Assembly: GCF_030253575.1 (NCBI RefSeq)
Contig: NC_080567.1
Coordinates: 36,795,501-36,859,500, forward strand
Length of the DNA: 64,000 bases
From: Rhododendron vialii
Lineage: Eukaryota > Streptophyta > Magnoliopsida > Ericales > Ericaceae
Reading direction: 5' to 3'
A program made the position numbers and the translations under genes. The notes under the pieces were generated by a model. It worked only from the letters and a program-made list of their open reading frames with translations, was not told the DNA's origin and searched no databases. Of the stretch, positions 24,993 to 38,165 are shown in pieces (within the stretch, counting starts at the first letter, position 1; each line of letters opens with the position of its first letter).

Positions 24993-25361
24993 CTAATCAA
25001 TGTCCTGAAGAGGAAGCAAATTCTGGCCGCTAACCATCAGAGCAAGAGGAGTGGTGGCTATGATCACGTTATGATAATTGCCTCCAAGTCGGGTGTGGGT
25101 GCATGCTAGGGTCAGATCTACTCCGAATCGGTGGACTCCAAACCCAAGATTGACATTGTACCCCTCCACAGCAACAGCATTGTTGTTATCGCCGTCTTTG
25201 TCTTCATCATCACCGTTGTTGTCGGGAGTGATGACTCTGCGGCCGGAGTTGAACGACCGAAAGGCAATTGCAGCAGCGCCTAAGCAAGTGACGAGTAGCA
25301 TAGAAGGCCACCAAGATGATGATGATGATGAAGAAGATGAAACTGACAATGATTGAGCCAT
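24993..25361 (-). CDS. Small orphan protein with N-terminal membrane segment
   Basis: A single-exon frame of 122 aa starts in a good plant context (ACAAATGGCT). It begins [18 protein letters not shown], followed by one hydrophobic segment (PSMLLVTCLGAAAIAFRSF, about residues 18-37). Then come an acidic Asp/Asn-rich linker and a C-terminal part with GFGVHRFGVDLTLACTHTRL. I recognise no family. Support for a real gene is a TATA box (25464-25471) about 105 bp upstream on the same strand, a Ser-rich then hydrophobic start, and a composition unlike the flanking AT-rich DNA. The 24.97-kb hairpin lies directly after the stop. The duplicated segment at 49.5 kb carries only distal upstream sequence of this gene, not the gene. 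Topology and location are unknown. Confidence 0.6.
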   Translation of the reverse strand: MAQSLSVSSSSSSSSSWWPSMLLVTCLGAAAIAFRSFNSGRRVITPDNNGDDEDKDGDNNNAVAVEGYNVNLGFGVHRFGVDLTLACTHTRLGGNYHNVIIATTPLALMVSGQNLLPLQDID

Positions 25362-25463
25362 TTGTGGTTTTTTTGGGGGGGAAGTTGTGGCTTAATTGGT
25401 GTGTCTATTGAACAATGTACTCTTTAACTGTGGTGTAGAACAAAAGAGAGCAGGGAAGATGGC

Positions 25464-25471
25464 AATTTATA
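25464..25471 (-). promoter_or_regulatory. TATA box of the small orphan gene
   Basis: On the minus strand this reads TATAAATT within CTACTATAAATTGCC, at a sensible distance for a leader of about 75 nt before the ATG at 25361. Confidence 0.6.
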
Positions 25472-26356
25472 GTAGTTGCAAGTCTTGGAGGTCAAGCTAT
25501 CAACATCATGGAACTAAATGCCATGGGACCCACTCCTAATTTGTTTCACCTGGATATCTTTTGAATAATTGGTGAAGTTGTGGTTCCACGCTAATTCATG
25601 CCAGTTTGAAGTACTCCAATTTATTTGTCATTTTACGAAGCTTCTTCTTAATCTTAAAACTTGGTCATCAAGCCACGCGATACACACGTCCCCGCACCCA
25701 CACAAATTCATTAAATTCTGATCGGTAAATTACGATTATGCTCTCTTTCGTAGAATCTTAACAGGCTTTTGTAGACACTTGTGCCGGGCGAAATTATACG
25801 TCAAGAGATACTAAAGGAATCACTTCAAAAGTATCATTCTTTTTTGGGTAAGGAAAAAAAAAACTAATAATTAGCCGTGTACTCTAAAAACTTGTGGTTT
25901 TGGCCTTCTCTATCTGTTTTTTCAATCTCTCGCCATGAAATCAGTTTAACAGTCCACTATATATATATGTGCAACACAGTAGTGGCACCAGCTAGTTTGA
26001 GTTAAAAAAAGGGTTATCAAGTGGATTTGCAGTAGGAAACGAGAGTTAATTAGTACTCAATATCGTGGATACCGCTCAATCATATTGAATTCAAGAATTG
26101 TTTTCAACAAGATAAGTGAGTTTCCACATTAAACCGATATATCCTCGTTAAATGTCAAGTAAATGAGAGAATCTTGGGGAACTCACTCACACTGGCCAAC
26201 CTTATAGACATCTCGTCCACATTAACGCCTTTCGGATTTTGAAACGGAACTTAATTTGTTAATAGTAGGTCGTTATTTTTCTCTCCTTTAGCCCCCTTTT
26301 TCCCTAATCGATTGGCCTCTCGATCTTTAGCCCTTTTCATCTAAGTAACTAACATT

Positions 26357-26394
<38 letters not shown>

Positions 26395-26764
26395 ATCGTT
26401 TTCCATTAATTTCGTGTATTTTCATCTGTAGGATTTATACACGAATCATATAAATAAGGATTTATACATCTGTACGATTTATATATGAAACATATAGCAC
26501 AATAAGTTCACTGTTCCTCAAGTGTAGCGAACAAGACACATTGACCATGTGAGACCCACCATATTTAGTGAGAAATTGTAATATTTGTGTTATTAGTGGA
26601 TGTGGATTTGGGTCATAATAGCTTTATCTCGCATGAAAGTCTTACCTTTCTCACGTAGTTAGAGTGGCACAAATGATAGAGAAACATTACAACAGTGATA
26701 CCTACACAAAACCCGGTCTTGTGAAAGGGAGATTCTTATGAAAGTGAGAATTGTGAGGATTGGA
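25472..26764. other. Spacer duplicated at 49.55-50.85 kb; CT microsatellite
   Basis: From about 25555 this region aligns with 49545 onward (GAAGTTGTGG, CACGCTAATTCATG, GATCGGTAAATTACGATT). A CT microsatellite lies at 26359-26390. No gene is seen. Confidence 0.6.
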
Positions 26765-26975
26765 GAAGTTTTTGGGTGCCGGGCGGGTACCACACACGTG
26801 ATACCTGTTGGCGATCCCAGCCGTGATTTGGATTTTAGAAAGGGGAGAGAGAGTGGTCAGGTGAAGGGAGAGAGAATGAATAAATCTGGGTCATCCAAAA
26901 GTATTTTGGACGACTGGGATCGCCGACGGGTACAGTCACGTGGTACCTGCTCGGCACATTAAAATTTCTTTGAGG
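26765..26975. mobile_element. MITE absent from the duplicate
   Basis: Inverted ends read GTGCCGGGCGGGTACC at left and GGTACCTGCTCGGCAC at right. A second inner inverted pair is GGCGATCCCAG / CTGGGATCGCC. The duplicated copy near 50850 runs straight across this point without the insert. A single end of the same family occurs at 4566-4610. Confidence 0.75.
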
Positions 26976-27235
26976 GGTGTGTCATATCCAGCCCCAAAGG
27001 CGCACCTGGCCCTTCTAGTGTGGCACGTTTGATGAAGATCATACGGTACTGTCCGAAGAACCATTGCCAGATTAGTATGATTCTGCTTCCCCTTGACGTA
27101 CTACCAAAAATTAAGTTCTTGCAAGCCTGGCTATTTTTTGTCTGAAGAAAGCTTCGGATGCATTACATCACGACCTATGGTGGTAGTTATACATGAAAAA
27201 ATTACCCATCTAATTAAACAGTAACTTCAGAAAGG

Positions 27236-27617
27236 CACTACATAATTACACTACGCGTTACACTATATACATTTCATGTGGAGCTCATTTCAGGCTTCAA
27301 AAAAATTCAGAAAAATATTCATGAATTCTAAAATATTATTTTATAGGGCTCTGTAAAAAATTAGCTTCAACGGATATTGGTAAGTATTATTTCTAGATTC
27401 GTAGTGCCAAAACTGCACAATTAAGGAATTTTACCCCTATGAATCCAAAAGTAGTACTTACCAACATTCATTGGAGCTAATTTTTCATAGGACCCCATAA
27501 AACAATATTTTAAAATTTATCGGTATTTTTTTAGATTTTTTTGGGACTCAAAATAGGTTCCACATAAGATGTAGTGTAACTATGTAGTGTAAAAATGTAG
27601 TATACCTATCTTTAGTG
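27236..27617. mobile_element. Foldback MITE absent from the duplicate
   Basis: The two arms of about 165 bp are inverted copies (CACTACATAATTACACTACG at left; matching inverted sequence to CTTTAGTG at right). Near 51080 the duplicate passes from GTAACTTCGAAAAGG directly into the right flank, giving an empty site. A related half-copy lies at 49376-49510 and a fragment at about 62756-62815. Confidence 0.8.
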
Positions 27618-27664
27618 AATTTTTATTCGAAAAAAAGGTGAAAGAATGTGAAAGCAGAAAGCTT

Positions 27665-28100
27665 AATGTGAAAGAATGTCAAAAAGCAGAATGCAAACAG
27701 GGAATAATGCAATCAATAGATTTGAACCTAAGACCTCTAGGACATTAAATCTTTGACACCATGTTAAGTCACCAATTGAAAGCAGAAAGCTTAAGTTCCA
27801 ATATTGTATTTCAAGCTATCCAACAGTTACCATATGAGCTTAGCACTTAACATGGTTTAAAACACTATGCCTTAAACAAGTGAAAAGCTACAAGACAGAA
27901 TTACCAATACCAAGTAGAAGACAGGAAAAGGCTCTACAACCAGTTGGGAAATAAGAGTCACTCCTTCCAATAGTCTAAAAAAACCAAGTTATGCCACACA
28001 ATCATCTAAGGTTTTTTGAGCAGTCAATGTTCGCCTTGTTTTAAAGCGGGGAACCCTGTATTTGATTTTCAACAAGTCCCTAACCACCGGGATACATGCA
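27665..28100 (-). mobile_element. LTR-type fossil (TRIM-like), broken
   Basis: On the minus strand an LTR-like unit of about 339 bp (TGCATGTATC... to ...GACTTAACA, 28100 to 27762) is followed directly by a primer-site-like TGGTGTCAAAG and about 100 bp of internal sequence. The same structure lies inverted at 43576-44122 with a high level of identity. The element is incomplete: no second full LTR and no coding region. The family is inferred from layout only. Confidence 0.55.
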
Positions 28101-28805
28101 TCTAATTTTCTAATGAATCAGACAAGCATAGAGATCATCACTAATATTTTCTGTAAGAATCTCCCTCCATGATTATGGTATAACGCTTCTACCTTCCACA
28201 TCTATTTCACCAATTTCGGCAGTCTCTTTGCCATCAGCAACTTTATCACCTTCATCACTTTTCTCACCATTTCCCTCAGCTTCCACACCCGCATAGTCTT
28301 CATCATTTTTCTCACCATTTTCCTCAGCTTCCTCACCCACATAGTCTTCAACATTTAGAGCAGCAGCTGCTGCAGCATTTTTAGCAGCTTTTCTTTCAGC
28401 TTCTACATCCTTCCAAACTGCTACTAAAAGCCAATCACCAGCTTCCTAGGTAACAATAAAAATTAAAAAAAACAAAAAAAATAGGGAGACGTGGTCAAAA
28501 ATCCATACAAGGAAATTAGGTTGAACAAATTAGGGAGAATTAGCTTGAACCAATACCTTTGATGAGTACTCTTCTAGTCTCCACCAAGTGCTACTTGGAT
28601 GTTCGTTTGTCCCGGTCCAAAATTTCAGCGCTTGTTTCGATCCCAAATAGTTGTCTTCCTTCTTAACTTCTTTAGTTTTAATAAGTTGTCTCGAGTACCC
28701 CCAACTGATACCTTTTCATTTGAGCAACCCAAAGGGTATTTTGGAAGACGCTTAGTCAAAAAATACCAGCGACTAAAGGAGGGATGCCGGTCATGTGTAT
28801 CTGCA

Positions 28806-29215
28806 GCAAACAGAAAAAAAAAACAAGAAAACTGAACTTTCCAGACTTGTTTATAATCCTATAGTTGCCAAGAGAAGTACTTACGAGCAGTGATCAAGAT
28901 GTTCTCCGTTTTCACGGTCAAGTTGTCCTTTTATCAAGAAAATACCCAACACCACTAAAGAAAGCTTTGTTGTCTTGGCGAAATGTGAAGAACAAGCCAG
29001 GTAATAGAGAGATATGCCAGTGTTGGAATATTCATTATGGAATCCTTGAATCCCCTCGTTTGTGATTGTTGTACATAGATAGGGCTTTTATAGTCAGTTT
29101 TGTTTCGGCTTTGGTCTTGCATGACCTGGTAGTGTAGGGTTTCCTTTGTGTGGATGTGTTTTGTATTCATTGTTTGGTCGTTCAATGAAGAGTACAGTTA
29201 GCGAAAAAAAAAAAC
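28806..29215 (+). mobile_element. Poly(A)-tailed retroposon-like insert in the NAC pseudogene
   Basis: Between NAC blocks 1 and 2 is a plus-strand segment with a short frame ending CWNIHYGILESPRL. A 3' UTR-like stretch follows, ending in about 11 A at 29204-29215. It looks like the 3' end of a LINE or other retrotransposed transcript. I found no target duplication, so the limits are approximate. Confidence 0.4.
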
Positions 29216-29324
29216 CCCTAACCCTAGCAATGTTCTAAAAGTCGCTAGGTGATAGTCAAGTGTTAGCACTAAACCTCCTAGGCCAGACGAACTTCTAATG
29301 AACGGCGCATACCTGCCATGACCT

Positions 29325-29753
29325 TGTTAGAAAAAAAGTAATTTGTAATATTCTAGAATAATGTAGAATGAGTATTTAAATATCTAAGTTTAAAATAATT
29401 AGAAGTGTGTAGAAGTAATAATTACACTAGAAGATAGTATTTGTATGGGTAGGACTAGATAATTCTAGAAGAAGCATGAAAGATGTTTTGTAATTAAGCA
29501 CATGGGTTAAGACTAGAAAAGTCTAGAAGTTAGGAGATCTTTGTAATGCACATGTGCTTATCTCTAGCTAAACAATTCTAGAGAATTCTATGTTGGTGGA
29601 AGTGCTCTATAAATAGAGCCTTGTTGTACTCATTTTGATGTAATGAAAAAGCACTTCTATAAAGCCTTTGACTCCTTTGTAAAATTGCCTCAATCATCCC
29701 TTCCTTTCTTTACAATCTACTTCCCTTGTCCAATATAACTAAGCACCCTAACA
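29325..29753 (+). mobile_element. Solo LTR (429 bp) with 5-bp target duplication
   Basis: The unit begins TGTTAG and ends CTAACA and is flanked on both sides by GACCT (29320-29324 and 29754-29758). Inside are a TATA box (CTCTATAAATAGAGCC, about 29609-29624) and a downstream leader, as expected for an LTR promoter. No second LTR or internal domain is present, so it is the product of LTR-LTR recombination. It sits immediately beside exon block 1 of the NAC pseudogene. Confidence 0.88.
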
Positions 29754-29959
29754 GACCTCAGGGTTGAGAGCGAAGAATTGAATAAACGTCAGCATGGGAA
29801 AGGGAAGAGGCAACGAATTTGCCGTCTTCGTCAGATAATCGGACATCAGCTCGGCATCCGTCGGGGTAAACCAGAAGCCCTACGGTGCCATCTCCAAAAA
29901 TTCACACCACGCGTCTCCTTCCAGAGCTCCAAACATCGCAGTTCCTGTTTCAAATAGAA

Positions 29960-32437
<2,478 letters not shown>

Positions 32438-34992
32438 CTATGAAACTGCATTGTTGCCAATGTACGGTTGATCGTCTTGAACTATTTCATCTACAGGATT
32501 CTGTTTAGCCCACACAGCTGCGTCTGAATGTCCATCCTCACATAGCTTATCAAGAATATAATCCTCTACTGACTCTAGCGCCCAATTGAAAAGCTGAAAT
32601 TTTTTGGGAGCGGCAAATTATCAATGGTTTATGTTTGAAAAAAGATGACTTTTATTAGCTAGGGTATACGTTTACCTCTCTTGGAGTAGCCCTATTCTCA
32701 GGGTTGCAATTGGGGCTAATACCAATCCCTTCATATCCCAATCAACTGGCTGGGAACACGCAAACGCGAAGCTGCAAATTAAGCAGAAATAGTAAACCAT
32801 CATATACTACCTACAATAATCCATGCACAAGAAATCCGTTGTCTTATTCTTTCTTTCTGCCCTTTGGAATTCGGAAAAAAGGTACCCCAGTTCCATAAAA
32901 CAGAAAATAAGCAACTGCAAAAACAAACCCGTTTAAAGAGTTAATTATAGGTAATTAAGACGACTCTGCCAAACTGTTTTTTAAATTGAACCTAGCTAGG
33001 ATAGTTAAAATTCTAAGGTCTACGGGCTGATAGACAATAGTGTTTAAAGGAAAATATAACAAAATCACTTCAAATGCTCCTCAGTTAACCAGTTCAGCTG
33101 CTTCAGCATATTCAATCTGAAAAGAAGTGAACATACAATCCAATCAAGCATCCAGGATGTAGGATCAAGCGCTTACCATCTTACCAAAACCCGCAGATAA
33201 TGGTAAATGCGCAACTCTATTTCCTTATACCATAGCGTAGCAGGCCTCAAGCACCACGGTTCGACCCGCGTGGGCAGGATGCTGGCCCGCGACCAACAAT
33301 CCCCCCCCCCCCAGCACCTGCCCGCAAGCAGCATGCCATCCAGGGGAGTCGAACCCGCGACCTTGGCTCTGATACCACTTGTAGGATCAAGCGCTTACTA
33401 TCTTACCAAAACCCGCAGGTAGTGGTAAATGCGCAACTCTATTTCCTTATACCATAGCGTAGCAGGCCTCAAGCGCCACGGTTCGACCCGCGTGGGCAGG
33501 ATGCTGGCCCGCGACCAACACAGGAGTATAAGATTGTTTAACTTATCAACTTCTGGAGAGATTATAGGTAAGAAAGAAAACAGGGATTCTAACTTTCTGT
33601 ATGAGGAATCATCGGATAGAGTTCCAATTTGGTTGGGTTATACACAAACACACCACCCAAAAAATAAAAACATCAAGGGGATCTCCCTGACGGTTGGGAG
33701 TGGAAAAAGACAAGCTCAAGTTATAGTAATAGCTCTCTAGTTCAATACAACGATAGGTCCCATAGATAGACTTTTTCATCAAAGCTAACACCTAGTGGTT
33801 AGAAGCTGACATCAAGAAGAAAGCTATGCAACATATGGTTCATCTCCACTGCAAATCAGCAACCATAAGACATCTTCGCAACTCATTCATAAAGTATTTA
33901 AGTTATTTTCTCTAAAGAATCATTGCACAAGATAAAACTCAGAGATACCGTCTGAGTAGCAGACGTGGGTGGCATAAACAATGTCAAATCCCCATTAAAG
34001 CAAAGTCTATTCCGAAACATTATTGCTGGTCTCGGAGCAAGATATCTGCATTGAGTTACATGTTCAGTTCAACTTCATCAGATAAACCAATCTTTTATGG
34101 GAGGACAAAGAATTTTGAAACAGGTACCCTGGGATGAAGGATGAAGTAAACAACGCGCTAACAAAATCTTCTTTCGAGTCAAACTGATCAATCAGCAAAC
34201 CTCTAGGCCTCCCAAGTATCTGTGTTACAGCAAATGTGAACCAAAGAAACAACAGTTTCAACTGTCACAACTTCTGTCGGTACTGGAGACTGGTTCACAT
34301 ATTTGGGAGGGGGGAGTGAGGGAAAAAGGATGGTTCTTGAAAATAGTTTACAGAAAACATTTTGCTTCATCACAGGTCCTGTCCAGAATTTATTAAGTTT
34401 GTCATAATATATGAATCCAAATACGCAGGTACTTCAAAAACACCAAATATATGCATACACAAAGAAATAGATCAAGTATCATCCTGCAAATCAACAAGCG
34501 AGGCCACATACCGGAGGAATCTACAGCCTGTTCGCTTTGAGGGATTTTTTCATAAATGATGAGGAATGGAGGGAAAAGGGAAAACCACACTTGTTTGGGT
34601 TGTGACTTGTGAGAAATGGTGAGAAATCATATGTGCATAAAACACTTCTACCAAATGTGGTGAGATTTCGCAAGAAATATTGAAATACCAAAAACACTTA
34701 TTTTCTTTTCACACCTCCATTCCAAGTGGACCCTCAAGGTCACATGCGAATCGGATAGTTTTCAAGTTCAAACTTAATTCTACAACACTGATTTCCCTTT
34801 TTTGTGCATAGCACACGCATTCTCAACTCACTAGGGTAACCCACTCTGATCACTTGAAGAGAGCATTTTGTATCACTAGTCAACCATGAATACAGGAAGG
34901 GAAGGAAAATTAATCTCACCACGAACCCTCCCATTGGATCGAGTATGCACATCATCTGGCAGAAACTTGTCTAGAACATCTCTTAGAACAGC
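32438..34992 (-). pseudogene. Patatin-like phospholipase, 3' part, pseudogene
   Basis: Five minus-strand exons with consistent phases are visible: 34992-34920 (FLPDDVHTRSNGRVR), 34233-34128 (AVTQILGRPRGLLIDQFDSK, TSSFIPG), 34045-33949 (YLAPRPAIMFRNRLC), 32771-32676 (RVCVFPAS, GIGISPNCNPENRATPRE) and 32593-32438 (LFNWALESVEDYILDKL to the stop). The order and motifs match a plant patatin-domain (PNPLA) acyl-hydrolase family that normally deesterifies lipids. Signs of decay are an in-frame TGA after VCVFPAS where Arg is expected (CGA to TGA), a CAT instead of CAG at the acceptor of the second listed exon, and Asn at the position of the expected catalytic Asp (CFNGDL against C(I/V)DGGL). The N-terminal exons with the GXSXG nucleophile were not found up to 40 kb. 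A TRIM element sits in the 32772-33948 intron. Confidence 0.75.
33159..33520 (-). mobile_element. Complete TRIM/SMART-type LTR element with 5-bp target duplication
   Basis: Two LTRs of 140 and 141 bp (33159-33298 and 33380-33520, TG...CA) enclose 81 bp. On the minus strand the 5' LTR is followed by a canonical initiator-Met tRNA primer site (TGGTATCAGAGCCAAGG, 33377-33361). The 3' LTR is preceded by a G-run polypurine tract (33301-33312 region). The element is flanked by CAGGA on both sides (33154-33158, 33521-33525). It encodes no protein and looks structurally whole. The LTRs differ by only a few positions, which suggests a fairly recent insertion. It lies in an intron of the patatin-like pseudogene. 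Confidence 0.93.
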
Positions 34993-36700
34993 CTAAACAC
35001 CAAAACAATGAACATGTTAAATACTTCAAGTTTTGTATAGAAACAACAATACTGCAGTTAGTTCCAACTACCTACAGGTTTCAATCTCGTAGTACCTAAC
35101 TAGAAACAGTCACGATTATGCTGGTATTGCAAATTTGTCTATTCTCATTTTCTGTTGAAATGTTCTTGACTCTTTGCAGTTTTAAGCTAGCCAATCTCAA
35201 AATTCAATGTTACCCAGTCCGTCCACATTTGTTTGTCCTTTTTTGACAATTATGCCCTTTGATCAGGTCAAAAAATAATTTCTTTTGTGGATTATTAGGC
35301 AATATTTGTATGGGATAATGGCTGCTTCCTCTCATATGCATGTGTTTTTTCTACGATATTTCACCATTTTTTTTCATCATCTTATTATTATTGTTTTCCG
35401 AGATTTAGGATTTTTTTCTGTATTAATTGATGGAGATCTCAATTGTTTCTGTGTGTGTGTTGATCTTGTTGAAGGGAAATGGTTGATCTTTATGCTCAGA
35501 TCTTTTTCGTGTTATTAGATTTCTGTAAAACCTGATTTTGAAATGGTTGAAATTAGATACTCCAACTATGACAAAGTTATCTGTTGTCTCTGTTTCCTTC
35601 AGTTGGTTTTTGGACCTGTAAAACTATGCCAAGGCAAGATCCTGCTGTGTTTGTGGTTTGTTTGCTTTAATAAGATCTCAGTTTACCAGAATGGAAACCT
35701 AGGACAAAGTATTGCAACATGATCCCAAGGAAAAACAATAACCTAAGCCATGTCTAAATCATTTCAATCTTCTCACTTCCACCAAAAAGAATACCAATGT
35801 TCCTCAAAGTTCGAAGCACACTAAATAAACATGAATTTCAATTCTACAATTTCCAATGCTCATTTCCTATCAACCAAAACATAGAATTCCATTTAAGGCG
35901 ATAAGTCATAAAAAAAAAAGGAAAAAGAAACTGGCATTACATATAATGCAATCAAGAACTTACATCAATAATGCATCAGTAGTTGCCTAAAGTGAAGGGT
36001 CATGTATGATCCATGTTCTAAAAATTTCAAAACTTTCATCTGCCTATTCCTTCGACTTTTCGGAAGTGTAATAAAAGAATCAAGTGCAATCCCATCATTT
36101 TTAAGCATTTGAAAGGTATAGGCATATGAAGCCACAAGTTTCTCAGTAGTTTACAATGGTTTTCCCAAATTATGACAAAATTCAATAAACAGGAGCAAAA
36201 AAAAAAAAAAAAACACTTAGTTGCTTATTTCATTAAGACAGAATATATCAATGAGTGATGAAAAACAGTGAAACAAAAAAACTAGGACTCTACGTAAAGT
36301 TGGCAAAGTGTTGTCAAAGATAATAAAACATCCAATTTTACCTTAATCTCCTTAACAGTCTAGGGCATACATTCTTACATAGAAAGCAACAAAAGTTCTT
36401 AGAAGGAGAAACATAACTTAAAGAGCAACTATTTTATTTTGAGGAAAGACATGTTACATGAGTTGAACAAGAACCACATTTCATACAGAGCAACACACCT
36501 TTGAAAAGGGACAACACATATTGTTTCTTTTTGTTATACTGTGCCTTGCACATTGTTAGGCTTACAAAGTTCCAAATTTGTTCCATCAGTTACAACGAAT
36601 TATGGTGCTAGGACATTGTCAATGAAAAAATTACTAGAGTGAAGGCCCTCAAAATGGTGTGTTTGGGTTGTTTTCACGTCACTATACAAAAGAGAAAACT
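34993..36700. other. AT-rich spacer, 5' side of the patatin-like pseudogene
   Basis: I searched for upstream patatin exons and saw none. The sequence is AT-rich and intron-like. Confidence 0.4.
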
Positions 36701-37345
36701 TAATGTATGAAATAAAGAATAGAGCATCTCTATAAAAAGTGTGTGGGTACACCCCGTTGGTTTGGGCCATGTGTGGGTACACTCCATGTGGTTCAAAAGT
36801 GTGCACATAACCCCTTATGGTTTTGAAAATGTGCAGATTAACCTCATGTCATCATGTTTTCCATCCATATTAATGGAAGTGTATCTCACACGCCTCTAGA
36901 ATCTAATATGAGTCGTTCATAATGTATGAAATAAAGAATAAAGCATCTCTATAAAAAAAAATCATCTCGATCAGGCATCAATAATTCAGTGATATAATTC
37001 TTAGTAAATTCAAATTTGAAATTTTAATTTCACAATAAATTCGATTCGGCCGTGAGGTTTTTCATTTTTTTGATCGACTTGAATTTTGGCATGGATATTG
37101 TACTCGTCAAACTCTACAATGTCAACGGTTCGGATCTAATTGTTGGTAGAAGGGATGGATTGGTTAGATTTAAGAAAGAAGAAGAATCAAGGGAGAGGAT
37201 GAGGGCTTGTTGGTCTTTTAATGTTGTGTCTGTTAATATGGATGGAAAATATGACCGCAATGGATCTATCCGCACATTTTCAAAACCACTTGAAACTATG
37301 TGCACACTTGTGAACCAAAAGGAATTTATCCACACAAGACCCTAA
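36701..37345. mobile_element. Inverted-repeat element with an internal 38-bp direct repeat
   Basis: Sequence at 36770-36880 (GTGGTTCAAAAGTGTGCACA, TTTTGAAAATGTGCAGAT, TTTTCCATCCATATTAA) recurs inverted at 37230-37345. In addition, 36701-36738 and 36920-36957 are direct repeats of 38 bp (TAATGTATGAAATAAAGAAT...), enclosing 181 bp. No coding capacity. Confidence 0.6.
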
Positions 37346-37731
37346 AAACAATAATACTTTCATCTCAAAAGGAATCAAATTACTATTTCATTTTTCACCC
37401 CCAACGTTGAATGATAACCTGAGTTTTCAAATTTAATTGTCAAATGTTCCATCTTTTTCAGCCTAAGCTTTCATCTCAAAAGGCCAAAATCTTACATAGA
37501 ATCGTCTTCCAAACAAGACAAGTGGAGAGTGCATATCATTGATCACCCAAACACTAATCTAATGAAACGCAAAATTGCTTGATTACAGAAACTCTACTCC
37601 CCCATTACCCTTATTAATTACCACGACAATAATAGCCAAACTTCCATCTCACTTTTCTCTTTATCATAATCAGGCATAGCAAATCACAATACGGCAATGA
37701 TCGGAGATCTAAAAGAACAACCGTAATGTAA

Positions 37732-38019
37732 GAACATCTTCACTCCTTATTCAAATTTGAACTCAAATTCAAATTACCCAAAACACCACTCCACTCATTA
37801 CTCAAACTCATATCAAATTCGACTTTTACTCAAATTTCTCATCAAATTTTGCTTGAACCAAATCGTTACTCAAATTTTGAAGACAATTTTCTTCTCCTAA
37901 TTTTTACAACTATGCCATTAATAAAATCTTTACTTAAATTTATGCCTAGATTTGCATTTGTCGATTGAATTGCTTCATATCAAATGAAGCGTTTACTCCA
38001 ATAAGGAGTGGAGATGCTC
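37732..38019. mobile_element. MITE with GA(A/G)CATCTTCACTCCTTATT ends
   Basis: The left end GAACATCTTCACTCCTTATT is the inverse of AATAAGGAGTGGAGATGCTC at the right. The interior is AT-rich with TCAAATTTGA-type repeats. The ends resemble Tourist-like elements (GAGCATCTCC). Confidence 0.65.
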
Positions 38020-38165
38020 CAATACAAATGAAGCGAAAAAGTAGTATACAATCAGGCAAAAAGCCCTTTTTTCATGTCCCTCAAGCTAATAGTGGGCTCA
38101 GATCGAACCACTATAGCTCCTTGAGATACTTTACTTGACGGTAGGGCCTTTTTAATCGAGTCCTG

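Larger units (their letters stand above)
28173..29936 (-). pseudogene. NAC-domain transcription factor pseudogene
   Basis: Three exon blocks of a NAC gene lie on the minus strand. Block 1 (29936 to about 29759) reads GDAWCEFLEMAP, then a stop codon, then GFWFTPTDAELMSDYLTK, which is NAC subdomain A. Block 2 (28800-28557, good splice sites) contains RWYFLTKRLPKYPLG and then, after a one-base frame change, LGSKQALKFWTGT and TWWRLEEYSSK, matching subdomains C and D. Block 3 (28445-28173) contains GDWLLVAVWKDVEAERKAA (the DWVLCRIFKK position) and an acidic Ala/Glu tail ending at a TAA. The stop in block 1, the frame change in block 2 and a solo LTR beside block 1 show it is dead. NAC proteins are plant transcription factors. 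Parts of the GYWKATG core are not recognisable. Confidence 0.8.

Noticed and set aside
26738-26962. 74-codon plus-strand frame
   Set aside because: It lies almost entirely inside a MITE and is palindromic at its ends.
29213-29228. Telomere-like CCCCTAACCCTAGC
   Set aside because: Only two degenerate units, next to a poly(A) run. No array.
33340-33380. tRNA-like sequence (GGTTCGACTCCC on the minus strand)
   Set aside because: It sits beside the primer site inside the TRIM element. No cloverleaf with an acceptor stem can be drawn.
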